From the NCBI RefSeq assembly GCF_019393635.1, contig NC_057861.1:361816453-361880452 (forward strand): 64,000 nucleotides of DNA, given 5' to 3'. Of the stretch, positions 54,097-64,000 are shown piece after piece (the stretch's first letter is position 1; each line of letters begins with the position of its first letter). The translations under genes were made by a program, and so were the position numbers. The notes beneath the pieces were generated by a model. The model was given only the letters and a program-made list of their open reading frames with translations. It was not told the origin of the DNA and searched no databases. Origin of the DNA: Dromiciops gliroides. Taxonomy: Eukaryota > Chordata > Mammalia > Microbiotheria > Microbiotheriidae.

Positions 54097-54245
54097 GGGG
54101 GCAGCTAGGTGGCACAATGCATAGAGCACCAGCCCTGGAGTCAGGAGGACCTGAGTTCAAATCTGTCTTCAGACACATGACACTTACTAGCTGTGTGACC
54201 CTGGACAAGTCACTTAACCCTCATTACCCAACCAAAAAAAAAAAA
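54097..54245 (+). mobile_element. tRNA-derived SINE, hybrid
   Basis: AAGAGTCTGATG before and AAGAGCCTGATG after. Confidence 0.93.
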
Positions 54246-54347
54246 AAGAGCCTGATGACTTATAGATTACTAAGCCTGATACTCACATTATGGGAATTTC
54301 TTCTTCAAGGATTTAGAGGGCTTTGAACATGCAAAAAACCAAACACC

Positions 54348-55211
54348 TGTAGGGGCCAAATTTATTATAGGGAGAGTTAATTGGGTGGCTTGCCTTAATA
54401 TTGGGGTTCAGAAAATAATGAGAGACCTCTAGGTCTAAAATTTCCTCCCTTCCAAACTGCCTTTTTAGTTATTTCTCCCAGGCTAATAAGAAATGAGATT
54501 AACAGCCTCTTTTCCACAAACAAACCAGGTTTTATTAATGGGAATAAAATTTACAAGAAAGGTGAAGTTAATAAAGCCAGGGACAAGGGAATAAGGGAAG
54601 AGAAAATAAATAAGCTCCCTGGCTTTGTCAAAGACTGACTCAAATTCCAAACTTGCTTCCTGCCCAGTTAGCTCAAAGAGCTGTCTTCAATTCCACTCAC
54701 CACCTGGGGTCCGTAGTTTCAATGGGAGTCAGCTGTGCAGTCCCTCTCTCTCGTACGCTCCTCTGCTCATGAGAAGGAAAAATAGCTCCTCAGCGCAAGT
54801 GTTCCCCTTTTTACCTTTTTTTTGTGTGTGTGAGGCAATTGGGGTTAAGTGACTTGCCCAGGGTCACACAGCCAGTAAGTGTTAAGTGTCCGAGGTCAAA
54901 TTTGAACTCAGGTCCTCCTTGACTCCAGGGCTGGTGCTCTATCCACTGTGCCATCTAGCTGCCCTCCTTTTTTCTCTTTTTTTCTCTCCCTCCCCCAAAG
55001 GGGAGGTCCTTCAAGCTGGATGGCTAAGAGTGGTCCCCTAGTGACATCAGTAGTACACTAACACGTCACTCAGGGCAGGCCAGGTGTGGCCTATATCTAA
55101 TCATCCCCAAGTAGGTACTTAGTCGGTTTCTAATTCTCACCCAATTCAAACAATACTAAATCAATCAGGTGGGGCCCCTGGACATCTGCCAAATTCCATT
55201 ATTTTATCACA
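54348..55211 (-). mobile_element. Solo LTR of a class I-like ERV
   Basis: On the minus strand it starts TGTGATAAAATAATGG and ends GGCCCCTACA. It is flanked by a 4-bp duplication CACC (54344-54347 and 55212-55215). AATAAA lies in the right place for R (plus-strand TTTTATTAATGG near 54530). Without the SINE it is about 715 bp. No internal viral sequence adjoins it. The TGTG(A/G)TAAAA start resembles the LTR of the provirus copies at 2930 and 26589, but the body differs. Confidence 0.82.
54815..54964 (-). mobile_element. tRNA-derived SINE, type B, inside the solo LTR
   Basis: Same orientation as the LTR. The left border has a GT-rich run. Confidence 0.92.
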
Positions 55212-55215
55212 CACC

Positions 55216-55645
55216 ATAATAAAAATGAAAATGACAGGAAAATAAATGGTTCTGATGTGGGAAACACCTAAATCAATTTTCTTTGTTTAGTCAGATTATC
55301 AACTGGTTTGAAAAGGATATAAGTCAACATTAAATTAGTAGAAATAATAAATACAACAGAAAGAAATTGCATACAATTACAAGTTCCACCTGACCTATTC
55401 ATATTAACTATTGATACAAAAAAATGGATAAAGGGAAAGATACTAATTTGCATTATTACCATTTCTTATATAAATTTAACTCAATTAAAGTAATTACCAA
55501 AGTAAAGAGACCGAAAGATATCAAAAATTGCCTTAGAAAACAACCTTTAATCTTGGCAAGTGAAGACATGGAGCAGAGGCAAAACCAATTTAGAATATAA
55601 ATTCATTTGTATTCAGATCAAGTGCACACAGAAGAAACCAGTGCT
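55216..55645. other. No recognisable feature
   Basis: Nothing that I can assign. Confidence 0.4.
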
Positions 55646-55838
55646 TAGGCCACACCATAGATTTCCTATGAGTGATTCACTTTCTGTGTTATTTCCAAGC
55701 CTTTGCACAAGCTCTTTCTATACCTGGGATGCATTCCTTACCAGAATCCTTAGTTTCCCTCAATGCTCAGCTAAAGGACTGTTTCTCATGTCTTTCCTGA
55801 TCCCCCACCTGTTAGTGTTTTCTCACTTATGACACATC

Positions 55839-56586
55839 AGGTTTTTTTTTTGGTAATAAAGTATTTTAATTTTAATTTTTTCCCATTATATGTAAAGATA
55901 GTTCTCAACTTTTGTTTATACAAGCTTTCCAATTTCAGATTTTTCTCCCTCCCTCCCCTCCCTCCCCTCTCCCCTAGACAGCAGGTAATCTGATATAGGT
56001 TATATATATATTAAGCATGCACCCATACACATATATATATATATATACACACACACATACATATATATACATATATATATACATAATAACATTAACATAT
56101 TTCTGCACTAGTCATGTTATAAGAGAAAAATCAGAGCATTGATGAAAAACCTCAAAATAGAAAAACAACAGCACCAAAGACAAAAGAAATAGTATGGTTC
56201 ATTCAGCATCTATAATCCACAGTTGTTCTTTTTTTGGACTTTTTTCCTGGACTTGGAGATCCTCTTCTATCATGAGTTCCCTGGAACTCTTCTGTGCCAT
56301 TGCATTGGTGAGAAGAATATAGTCCATCACAGTAGGTCAACACTCAATGTTGATGATACTGTGTACAATGTTCTTCTGGTTCTGCTCACCTCACTCATCA
56401 TCAGCCCACACAAGACCCTCCAGGTTTCTCTGAACTCCTCCTGCTCATCGTTTCTTATAGCACAATAGTATTCCATTACATTCATATACCACAACTTGTC
56501 CAGCCATTCCCCAATTGATGGGCATCCCCTCAACTTCTAATTCCTTGCCACCATGTAAAGAGCAGCTATAAATATTTTTGTACACT
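55839..56586 (-). mobile_element. L1 3' end, minus strand
   Basis: TGACACATCAG is duplicated at about 55828-55838 and 56587. It contains the 3' UTR and the end of ORF2, and is interrupted by a TA/CA-rich expansion at about 56001-56090. Confidence 0.9.
56001..56090. repeat. (TA)n/(CA)n expansion with filler
   Basis: TA-rich tract inside the L1 3' UTR. It holds 21 bp identical to the L2 at 51644-51664. Confidence 0.85.
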
Positions 56587-56599
56587 GACACATCAGTTT

Positions 56600-57050
56600 T
56601 AAAGGTGGCAAGGTGGTATAGTGGATAGAGTACTAGTCCTAGAGTTAAGAAGAACTGAGTTGGGGGCGGCTAGATAGCACAGTGGATAAAGCACCGGCCC
56701 TGGATTCAGGAGTACCTGAGTTCAAATCCGGCCTCGGACACTTGACACTTACTAGCTGTGTGACCCTGGGCGAGTCACTTAACCCCCATTGCCCTGCAAA
56801 AGAAGAAGAAGAAGAAGAAGAAGAACTGAGTTGGAATTTGTACTCAGACACTTACTAGATGTGTGACCCTGGGCAAGTCACTTAAGCTCTCTCTGCCTCA
56901 CTTTCTTCAACTGTAAAATTAGGATAATAACCATACCTGCCTCCCAAGTCATGAGAATCAAATGATATAGATATTTGTAAAGTACTTGGTACGGTGTCTG
57001 GCACATGGCAGGCACTTCATACATGCTTGTTTCCCTCCTGTCTCCATCCC
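56600..57050 (+). mobile_element. MIR/MAR1-type SINE, split
   Basis: GGTGGTATAGTGGATAGAGT opens it and GTCTGGCACATGGCAGGCAC closes it. A type A SINE is inserted. Confidence 0.8.
56663..56818 (+). mobile_element. tRNA-derived SINE, type A
   Basis: AGAAGAACTGAGTTGG on both sides. The tail has become an (AAG)n run. Confidence 0.95.
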
Positions 57051-57339
57051 CAAATTAGCTCCTATTTTCTTTTCTGTGTTCATGTCATACCACCCCACTA
57101 GAATGTAAGCTTCTTGAAGGCTGGACCTATCTATTTTAGTCTTTGTAGTCCAGGGCTTTTAATAGAGGTGCTTCAATATGCGTTTTAAATTAGATAACAA
57201 GGTATTATGAGGATGATGGTAGAAGATTGTGAGTAAATCATATCATAAAATAGTGAAGAGTGAGGCAAGAACAAAGAAGTCTACAGAGAACCTGGTATAA
57301 GAACCAGCCAAGCCGGATCATTTCAAAAGCATTTATATT

Positions 57340-59375
57340 CAAAACTAAAATGAGGGCATCCAAAGGAAGAGGAGAAAAAGAACAGGTGTGACACCATTAC
57401 TATAATAAGCCATTTTCATCAGCAGCTACAGTGGAATTACCACATCAGGACTTTGACACCTCTGTCCCCAATATACTACCTGAGAAAATGGCACTAAAAA
57501 AACATGAAGATGGGTAGAGTTGCTGGGGTACAGCAAGTACATGCAGAAGAAATTAGATCTTGTAAGGGGCTAAAATTCTAGCTATACTGTCTAAAATATC
57601 TAATGAATGGTCGCCAATAAATTATAAACTTTAGCAAGAGTTTAGACTTTTAGGCATTTATTAAGGAGAATAAGAATTTGGTGAAGAGAGAGAGAAAGGC
57701 CTAGATTCATCTATCTATCAAAGGGAGAGTACATTTTAGCTCCACTCTCCATGAGAGTCCTCACAAAAGAGAGCCACACCTCCTTCATCACACAAGCCTC
57801 CTGTGAAACTGGCAACATCCCATCCACATGCACACACATCTCCAAGCTAATTGGCTGGTAGCCTTGATGGACAGTATCCACGAGCAAATATCACTTCCTG
57901 ATGCCAAGGAAAGCTGCATGGCTTGCCCTCAGATGCCTTCTTCTCATGGTGAAGCTTTCCTACAGTAACTCTCCAGCAGGTGGCATCATTCCAATCATTA
58001 TAATCTAGAGGCCGAATCCTTTTGAAAGTACTGAGGGATGGATTTTCAAGCTACCTGAACAATGGGAAGATTCCAAGTGATTGGGGAAAAAAATCATGGA
58101 TGATATTATTACCAAAAAAAATAGTGACTGAGATGATAGAAATAACTACCAATCCAAATGCTTACTTTCCCATTTTTCTGAAATCTTTGTGGAAATGTTC
58201 TTTTCCCAGGTATATCAAAGAATATATGAAAAAGGAGCAGGCAAAATATTGCATATACTGTCAAACATGGTTCCTTTGTTACTTTTCCTTATTTTTTTTT
58301 CTTGTTACAAAGGAGCCTTGGACAGCAGCACATCAGGAAATGACTTTGATGTGGAAAACCCCAAAACATTTGGCCTCAATAAAAAGGCATCAATAAAAAA
58401 AAGACCAAAAACAAAAAAGGAAAGAGGAAGTCTTTTGAAAATGATTTTATGTACCAGGTCACTCATGCAATTGACTGAAAAAATTCATAGAATATAATAT
58501 TCTTCCATGTTTGTTGTTGATTATTTTTAAAGGTATATGACCACATAGAACAAAATTCTAAGAAAGTGTTCTCCTTGCATATGTTAAGATCATGTAAATT
58601 CTCTTGATAGATACAACTCCAGAGACAACTTTGTTTGCTTATCTTCTAATTAATAATATCAAGTGATACACATACCCAACTCAGGCCCAACAGAGGTATT
58701 TGCTACTTTTGAGGCAGATGTCATATACAGATGGAAGAGTGTTTCTGTAAGGATAACAAGGACTTCAGTAAGCTCCTGTACAAAAACATCTAAGCATGAT
58801 TTGTGCCAATTTTATAGCGCTTTCAAATGCTACAGGACTTCCTCACAACCACTCAAAAGAAATCTCTCCAAGCATCCAAGTGGGAAAAATCACATGGATG
58901 AGGATTGTCTACCTTACAGACTATGCTATGCCATTATACAAGAAGTCCATTGAGTTAACCCTTCAATGTATGTATTTAGAAGAGGTATTCCAGATAGACA
59001 ATGAGCCATTCTTAGAAGTAAAGACATTGAAGACAGTGAATTGGTTTGCACATGGGGAGAAGCTCAAGATGCCAAGCTTCTCCATGAAATAATAGACCAT
59101 GTTACTCAGGTTTTGATTTTTTCCTTGTCTTTCCATGAAGCTACAAATGATGGTACACCACAATTTCTGAATAATCAAGACTACAGATGACCCCAAGAGT
59201 AATGCAGATGTGCATGGTAGGCAGTAGCACACTATCGAGTATGACAAGCCCAGGAAGAAGCCTAGAAAAGATCCATGAATTGCACCATCAGGAAAGAACA
59301 CACAGACATTGTGGTGATGTTATGAGAATGCAAGATGACAGATAGCCAGTCTGTGTGTTGTGCGGGTGGATATTG
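57340..59375 (+). mobile_element. RTE-class LINE, decayed, split by an LTR
   Basis: Broken reading shows the order of an RTE reverse transcriptase: NKPFSS and NILPEKM upstream of the palm, then (after the LTR) VLRDGFSSYLNNGKIPSDW and ILLPKK of the fingers-palm region, further down SIELTLQCMYLEEVFQIDNE of the C-terminal part, and RMQDDR followed by PVCVL near 59325. Stops and frameshifts are frequent. It is the likely autonomous partner type for the RTE-tailed SINEs in this window. Confidence 0.82.
57570..58010 (-). mobile_element. LTR of another ERV family, inside the RTE LINE
   Basis: On the minus strand it carries TTAATAAATGCCTAAAAGTC, TTTATTGGCGACCA and, earlier, GCAAGCCATGCAGCTTTCC, a layout I know from a common marsupial LTR. 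The RTE reading continues on both sides (AGGGGCT and AGAGGCC at the borders, perhaps a 6-bp duplication). The exact ends are uncertain. Confidence 0.65.
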
Positions 59376-59579
59376 TTAGGCTGATAAATGACCCAGAAGA
59401 AGGCGTTAAATATTGGGCAGCTCTCCTGTAAAGAAAGAGCATCCTCTATCCCCCATCTCATGTCCTTCAGGAAATTCCCCCCCCCCCCACTGTCTCCTCC
59501 TAAAACTCTAGTCTCTGATGTAGTGATCTTTATTCTTGCCAAAGCCAGTCACATATTGTCCCCACTGTTGTTCACACTC

Positions 59580-59745
59580 TGATCTTCAATCTATCCCTCC
59601 CTACTGGCTCCTTCCTGGTCGCCTACAAATAGCCTCATGTCTTCTCCATCCTTAAAAACCCTAACTAGATCTTACCATTCCAGCTAGCTATAACTCTGTA
59701 TCTCTCTTCTAATTCTCAGTTAAACTCCTTGAAAAATCCACCAAA
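59580..59745 (+). mobile_element. L2-type LINE, reverse transcriptase fragment
   Basis: GTCGCCTACAAATAGCC, CATCCTTAAAAACCCTAAC and AGTTAAACTCCTTGAAAAAT encode the L2 stretch just before the catalytic domain. Confidence 0.65.
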
Positions 59746-60125
59746 ATCTTTGATCAAAGAAATAATCAAACATGATTCTAGAGGTCTGATGATGAAGCAT
59801 ATTACAAGGAATATACTGTAGCAAGCTTTAAGGGCCCCCCAGAGCCAATTGTTAGAATTCAGAAATTGGCAAATGCTACAAATCAAACCTTGATGTGTTG
59901 TTTTCTTGATTGTCTATATATAAAAAAGTGTTAATAATGTGGATTAAACTTAAAAATGTGTGAACATACATTTTTGGAGGTAGAAGATAGCCTGGTTGTT
60001 AAATATTTACCAGCATACTATTGTACTGTAATAAACACATTGCTTGAGCTGAGTGGGGATATGGCAGAAGGCTCCAGAGAATAAAGTCAAAACCAGATAG
60101 GAGGCCTGTTTACTGAAAGATAGCA
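59746..60125. other. Mostly unassigned
   Basis: 59935-60015 resembles 17225-17320 and may be a worn repeat. Confidence 0.35.
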
Positions 60126-60129
60126 ACAG

Positions 60130-60200
60130 CAATCATGATCATTGGCATTTATAGAGTGCTTTAAGGTTTGCAAAATGCTTCCTATCTGGGAGCTGTAATC
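60130..60200 (+). mobile_element. MIR-type fragment
   Basis: GGCATTTATAGAGTGCTTTA with AGGTTTGCAAAATGCTTCC. Confidence 0.7.
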
Positions 60201-60254
60201 CATAGTTGATGTTACAGCTCACAGAACATTGATGTCTCAAGAAGCAAGGAGTGA

Positions 60255-60402
60255 GGGGCAGCTAGATGGCGCAGTGGTTAAAGCACCGGCCCTGGATTCA
60301 GGAGGACCTGAGTTCAAATCCGGCCTCAGACACTTACTAGCTATGTGACCCTGGGCAAGTCACTTAACCCCCATTGCCTGCAAAAAAACAAAAAATAAAC
60401 AA
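60255..60402 (+). mobile_element. tRNA-derived SINE, type A
   Basis: A 16-bp duplication AAGAAGCAAGGAGTGA at 60239-60254 and about 60403. Confidence 0.95.
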
Positions 60403-60419
60403 AAGAAGCAAGGAGTGAT

Positions 60420-61190
60420 TTGGGGGAACCCAATCCAGTGGAAGAATTCTTCTCACAGCAATGCCACGTTTGCATGTAAATTTTATTAAACTAAATGCTA
60501 CATAGGTACTGAGTTAAATTTTTAGTCTAATCCTCATCCCCCAAATTGAGGTGGTATAGAAGGGAGTATGCCCTTGAGGTGCTGGTGGGAAATGTTTATA
60601 CATTTGTTCTTGCTATATAACTAAAGTATATATCCTTTTGTAAAAGCCAATTAATGTTAAATGGCTAAATGAAATTAACCAGTCCCCTCCCCTCTGACAA
60701 ATGGGGAAACAGTCAGTGGGCACTTGGGCTTATGGCAAAGAGAAAAGACCCCCACAAGCCCCTCTGGGTACCCTGAAGGGTGATGCAGCCCACCAGGTCT
60801 GGAGAGAGTGGAGCCAGAGGGTCTGTGTTACACGAGTGTGGCAGAATTTACTAGTCACTAAGAAATATTCCTTTGAAACATTTTGTTCCAGTGGGGATCA
60901 AGTTTGAAAGGGGAGATATTCCTAACCAAAGCCAGGGGCACAGGTTCAAGCCTCACTGAAGCATTTGGTTTGCTGTCATGTAGACGTGGCCTGTGTTTTT
61001 ATGGAGTCACGAGTTCACTATATTCCACAATTGGAGGTTTCAGATGTCTTGAGTAATAAATAACATGACTGAACTTCCATCAAAAATTCCTAAAGTTTAC
61101 ATTTTCTCATGTTTCCCTTTGTGTGACACTGTTAAAAGTTAGCAAACAGAAGCCTAGCAGTATTTGCGTTTGTGTACTGTCAGGCCGGTT
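60420..61190. other. No recognisable feature
   Basis: A 68-codon open frame at 60701-60907 is basic and tryptophan-containing but matches nothing I know. Confidence 0.45.
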
Positions 61191-61204
61191 TCTTTAAAAA
61201 AAAA

Positions 61205-61435
61205 AAAAAAGTAATAACAACAGCTCACATTTATGTAGTGATTATACAAGGCACGTACACTGGACTGCCTTGGAAGGTAATGGGTGCCCTTTACTATGGG
61301 TATTCAAGCAGAGAGTGGACACCCAATCTTTATGGACATAGTAAAAGGGAGTCTCAATCAGGCATGGGTTGGACTACTTGGCCTCTGAGTTTCTTTCTAG
61401 CTCTTGCACTTTCTGTATTTCTGTGCAATGTTTGA
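61205..61435 (+). mobile_element. MIR fragment and CR1/L3 3' end
   Basis: CAGCTCACATTTATGTAGTG is MIR-like. TGGACTGCCTTGGAAGGTAA to CTTGGCCTCTGAGTTTCTTT is the end of an L3. Confidence 0.65.
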
Positions 61436-61439
61436 GCCA

Positions 61440-61640
61440 GAAATGGAACTCAGATGTCCTGACTCTAAGTCTGTGCTCTTTCTATTACAATATGAAATCA
61501 CACAGCACCTCTAGGAAATAAATAATGAAACCGAGACCTAAATGGACTTGCCGAAAGCCACACAGTGATTCAGGCTTAGGAACTACTTTTGACTCTGACC
61601 CGAGAACTATCTCCAGGGCCTCACCCCTAAATGATTTCCA
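61440..61640 (+). mobile_element. MIR-type remnant
   Basis: ACTTGCCGAAAGCCACACAG and an earlier TCAGATGTCCTGACTCTAAG. Probably two overlapping pieces. Confidence 0.45.
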
Positions 61641-62420
61641 CAAGTTCCATTTTCTTTAAACAGCCTAAAATGTATACTTCAGTTCCTTGGTTTGGCTTTC
61701 AGAACCTAAATGCTATTTGTATTTTTCCCCGTGGCATTTGTTTAGCTGGGAATGTTTCTCAAGCCTCTTACTGGAATCTGCTGCATGTGGTTAAAATTGC
61801 CCCAAAGTAAAATGTTAGCTTGGCACAAACACTCTGACGAAATAGCAATGTTTTGAATTATAGTCACATTCAGAATTCACAAAAGAGATGTAAAATGAGA
61901 GAAACTCATTTTTAGATGGGGTCCCAGAAGAAAGTGACTTTTCAATAAAAATAATTCATATCATCTAAGAGTTTCATTTCAATCTAGTTGAAATTCAGGA
62001 TCTACTCAGAGACTTGCAAAATGAACTTGTTAGGTAAGTGGGAAAATATGTAAAATGAGCTAAACCTGGGTCTCTTTCACACCAGCTTCCCAATGTATAA
62101 CTGGATTTTAAGGCAGCTCAAATAGTCAGCCCAAACTTCAGTAGAAAACACGGAGATAGTGAGAGGGAAGGGCATCATTTTCATTCCTCTCCAATGGGAG
62201 CAGTGGATGAAAATGTGCTCCACGTAGATGAAGCAGAGCATGCCAGTGTGGTCAAGCTGCTGGAGAACAATGTCTTCTAAAAAATCCAGAGAGAAAAGAG
62301 TGGAAATGGAGCAGAGTATCATGGTAGGGTTTCTGTGTGGTGCCTGGGGGACACTTTGCTGTTCTAGAGAAGGTTCCTCCTCAGACTGAAGGAGTCACTC
62401 ATTTGTAAGAATTAATTGAT
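61641..62420. other. No recognisable feature
   Basis: An 81-codon minus-strand frame (62077-62322) shows no domain. Confidence 0.45.
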
Positions 62421-62423
62421 ACC

Positions 62424-62574
62424 AGGGGCAGCTAGGTGACACAGTGGATAAAGCACTGGCCCTGAATTCAGGAGTACCTGAGTTCAAATCTGGCTTCAGA
62501 CACTTGACACTTACTAGCTGTGTGACCCTGGGCAAATCACTTAACCCTCATTGCTCAGCAAAAAACAACAAAAA
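62424..62574 (+). mobile_element. tRNA-derived SINE, type A
   Basis: AAGAATTAATTGATA before and AAGAATGTATTGATA after. Confidence 0.94.
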
Positions 62575-62789
62575 AAGAATGTATTGATAGCAGCAAGCAA
62601 GAATTACATTAAGCCCCAACTTTTGTTGCCCTAAGAGACATTTAGATAGTATGTTTATAGGAAGTTTAAAAGGCCAAAAGTAGGAATGTATCTGAATGCA
62701 ATATGATGTCACAAATGGATGACTAGAAGATGCTATAGTGATTAGGAGAAGTCATGAAATAGAGCTAATGGCTAGTTAGGAGATGAGGA

Positions 62790-62880
62790 TGGTGGTGGTG
62801 GTAGTGGTGATGATAATGATAATTTATGGAGAGCTTTATGTTTTCAAAGCACTTTATACATGTAAAGCTCAGTGAGAGCA
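62790..62880 (+). mobile_element. MIR-type fragment
   Basis: GATAATTTATGGAGAGCTTT and CAAAGCACTTTATACATGTA, preceded by a GGTGGT-rich run. Confidence 0.65.
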
Positions 62881-62922
62881 TGAGTCAATTCATAGTCGAT
62901 GAGTAAATTAAGAGGCTAATAG

Positions 62923-63092
62923 GCGGGCAACTAGATGGTGCAGTGGTTAAAACACAGACCCTGGATTCAGGAGTACCTGAGTTCAAATCTGGCTTCAGAC
63001 ACTTGACACTTACTAGCTGTGTGACCGTGGGCAAGTCACTTAACCCCCATTGCCTAAAAAAACCAAAAAACCAAAAAACCAAAAAAAAACCA
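62923..63092 (+). mobile_element. tRNA-derived SINE, type A-like
   Basis: AAGAGGCTAATAG at 62910-62922 and about 63093. The tail is (CCAAAAAA)n. Confidence 0.94.
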
Positions 63093-63348
63093 AAGAGGCT
63101 AATAGCCCATAGTATGGAGATATTACTCATCTCTCTGCCACACATACTCTTTAATGATGTCTTTTGGTCTTGGATCATTCACTTCCAGATATGCTCTTCT
63201 GTACTGCCTCCTTTTCCACCCAGTGAGCTTTACCTTGTTTAAAAGAAAAAGTTAAGCAAAAACAACTGACACTGTGATTGCATCTAATGTGGCATGAAAT
63301 GTTCCAGTCTAATAGTCTCTAATAATCCCTCACTTGACCAGACTTCTA

Positions 63349-64000
63349 GGGCGGAACCAAGATGGCGGAGGAAAGACAGTGAACTCTCAAACTCATGACA
63401 CGATTGCTCCAAAAAACATCCAAATAATGCCATAGGACAATGCCTGGAGCAGCAAAACCCACAGAAGAATGTGATAAAATCATCTTCTAACCAAGGTCAG
63501 GAGGGAGCTGCTGTGGTGAGACAGGAGTGGAGCCCAACCCCACAGTCACCCTGACGCAGATCCAGTCCCAGGAAGGCCTCACCAGAGAAGGAGACCCCCA
63601 GAGCCTCTGAATCAGCTGAAGAGACAGTGTCATCTGGAACTAAGCTCACAGTCTGGTGAGTGGGCTGAGCCCTTGGCAGGGGGGAGACTACAGAGGTCTA
63701 TGATGGTGCTGAGGCAGAACTTGGGTTTTTCACCCCTGCTGGGAACCAGGAGGTAGGCCTGAGTAGCAGTGGCCCAGGTGGGGGAGGGGCAAAGGGTCAT
63801 TGGAGCTGACAACCACAACGCACAAAGCTGGTTATTTAGCAAGTTGGTCTGGAGTCATCTATGGACCAGGGAACAGCCCAGGAGAGTGAAGAACCTGATC
63901 CTTCTTAAATCATACCACCTGGGACTTTTGAAGCTTGGGATACTGCAGCTTGGAAACAGTGCCCCACTTTAAGGAGCTAAAAGTCAAGTAAAAGAAAGGC
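63349..64000 (+). mobile_element. L1 5' end, running off the window
   Basis: GGGCGGAACCAAGATGGCGG is the intact start of a marsupial L1 5' UTR with its CAAGATGGC (YY1-type) motif. It is followed by TTGCTCCAAAAAACATCCAA, CCTGGAGCAGCAAAACCCAC and the long GC-richer UTR. No L1 coding sequence is reached by position 64000. As almost all L1 copies here are 5'-truncated, this is a candidate full-length element. Confidence 0.88.

Larger units (their letters stand above)
55650..57180 (+). mobile_element. L2 LINE 3' portion, split several times
   Basis: CTTTGCACAAGCTCTTTCTA to GTGTTTTCTCACTTATGAC on the left, and TAGAATGTAAGCTTCTTGAA on the right (57055-57180), read as one L2 end. An inverted L1 and a MIR-type SINE lie between. 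Confidence 0.7.

Noticed and set aside
60701..60907. 68-codon frame with GC-richer composition
   Set aside because: No homologue recognised and no poly(A) or site duplication to suggest a retrocopy.
441..63092. tRNA genes suggested by GGTTCAAAT-like B-box motifs
   Set aside because: The motifs sit in SINE bodies (GAGTTCAAATC); no cloverleaf with intact acceptor and anticodon stems was seen.
441..63178. Dozens of short frames with the same GLSDLPRVTQLVSVKCL or LTLTSCVTLGKSLNP peptide
   Set aside because: These are the two strands of the tRNA-derived SINE, not members of a protein family.
1..64000. CRISPR arrays, operons, bacterial promoters
   Set aside because: Repeat content is entirely that of a marsupial nuclear genome; no array of regular spacers exists.

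Overview
This 64 kb window is repeat-packed, gene-free DNA from a marsupial. The diagnosis rests on about 45 copies of a roughly 150-bp tRNA-derived SINE whose head reads GGGGCAGCTAGGTGG and whose tail is an A-run, on the L1 3' ends, on ancient L2, CR1/L3 and MIR-type elements, and on an RTE LINE with RTE-tailed SINEs. The SINEs look like the WSINE1/SINE1_MD type. The dominant form, ending CCCCCATTGCCCCGC, suggests an Australidelphian species, but the species cannot be fixed from the sequence alone. No intact host protein-coding gene, exon series, CpG-island promoter or functional RNA gene was found. Nearly every open reading frame longer than 60 codons lies in a SINE, an L1 3' end, a microsatellite or an LTR.

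Two SINE subfamilies are used as labels below. Type A reads GGATAAAGCAC, GGATTCAGGA and ACTTGACACTT, and ends CCCCCATTGCCCCGC. Type B reads GGATAGAGCAC, GGAGTCAGGA and ACTTAACACTT, and ends CCCCAATTGCCTCAC. Hybrids mix these diagnostic positions.

Layout. 0-9 kb: L2 and MIR-type remnants, a deleted provirus (2930-4031), an L1 3' end, and an older inverted repeat (6620-7345 against 8222-8490). 9-25 kb: SINEs, L2/L3 fossils, an old L1, and a poly(A)-tailed retrosequence (23746-24251) that carries a gammaretrovirus-like primer-binding site. 25-32 kb: a stack of L1 copies in both orientations, one split by a second copy of the same provirus family (26589-27946). 33-37 kb: a nearly perfect inverted duplication of about 400 bp (33878-34290 against 35124-35525), followed directly by a 7SL RNA pseudogene. 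37-48 kb: SINE clusters, an L1 3' end and a four-layer nest at 43205-44205. 48-56 kb: a processed BOLA1 pseudogene (48616-49470) and a solo LTR (54348-55211). 56-64 kb: an inverted L1, a decayed RTE LINE split by an LTR, and the 5' end of an L1 that runs off the right edge.

The parts fit together as mobilisation history rather than as a pathway. L1 supplies the endonuclease signature (target-site duplications of about 9-20 bp with A-tails) seen on the SINEs, the L1 copies, the BOLA1 pseudogene and the 23746 retrosequence. RTE probably mobilised the RTE-tailed SINEs. The ERV family left 4-bp duplications. Many insertions sit inside older ones, which gives a relative dating of the layers.
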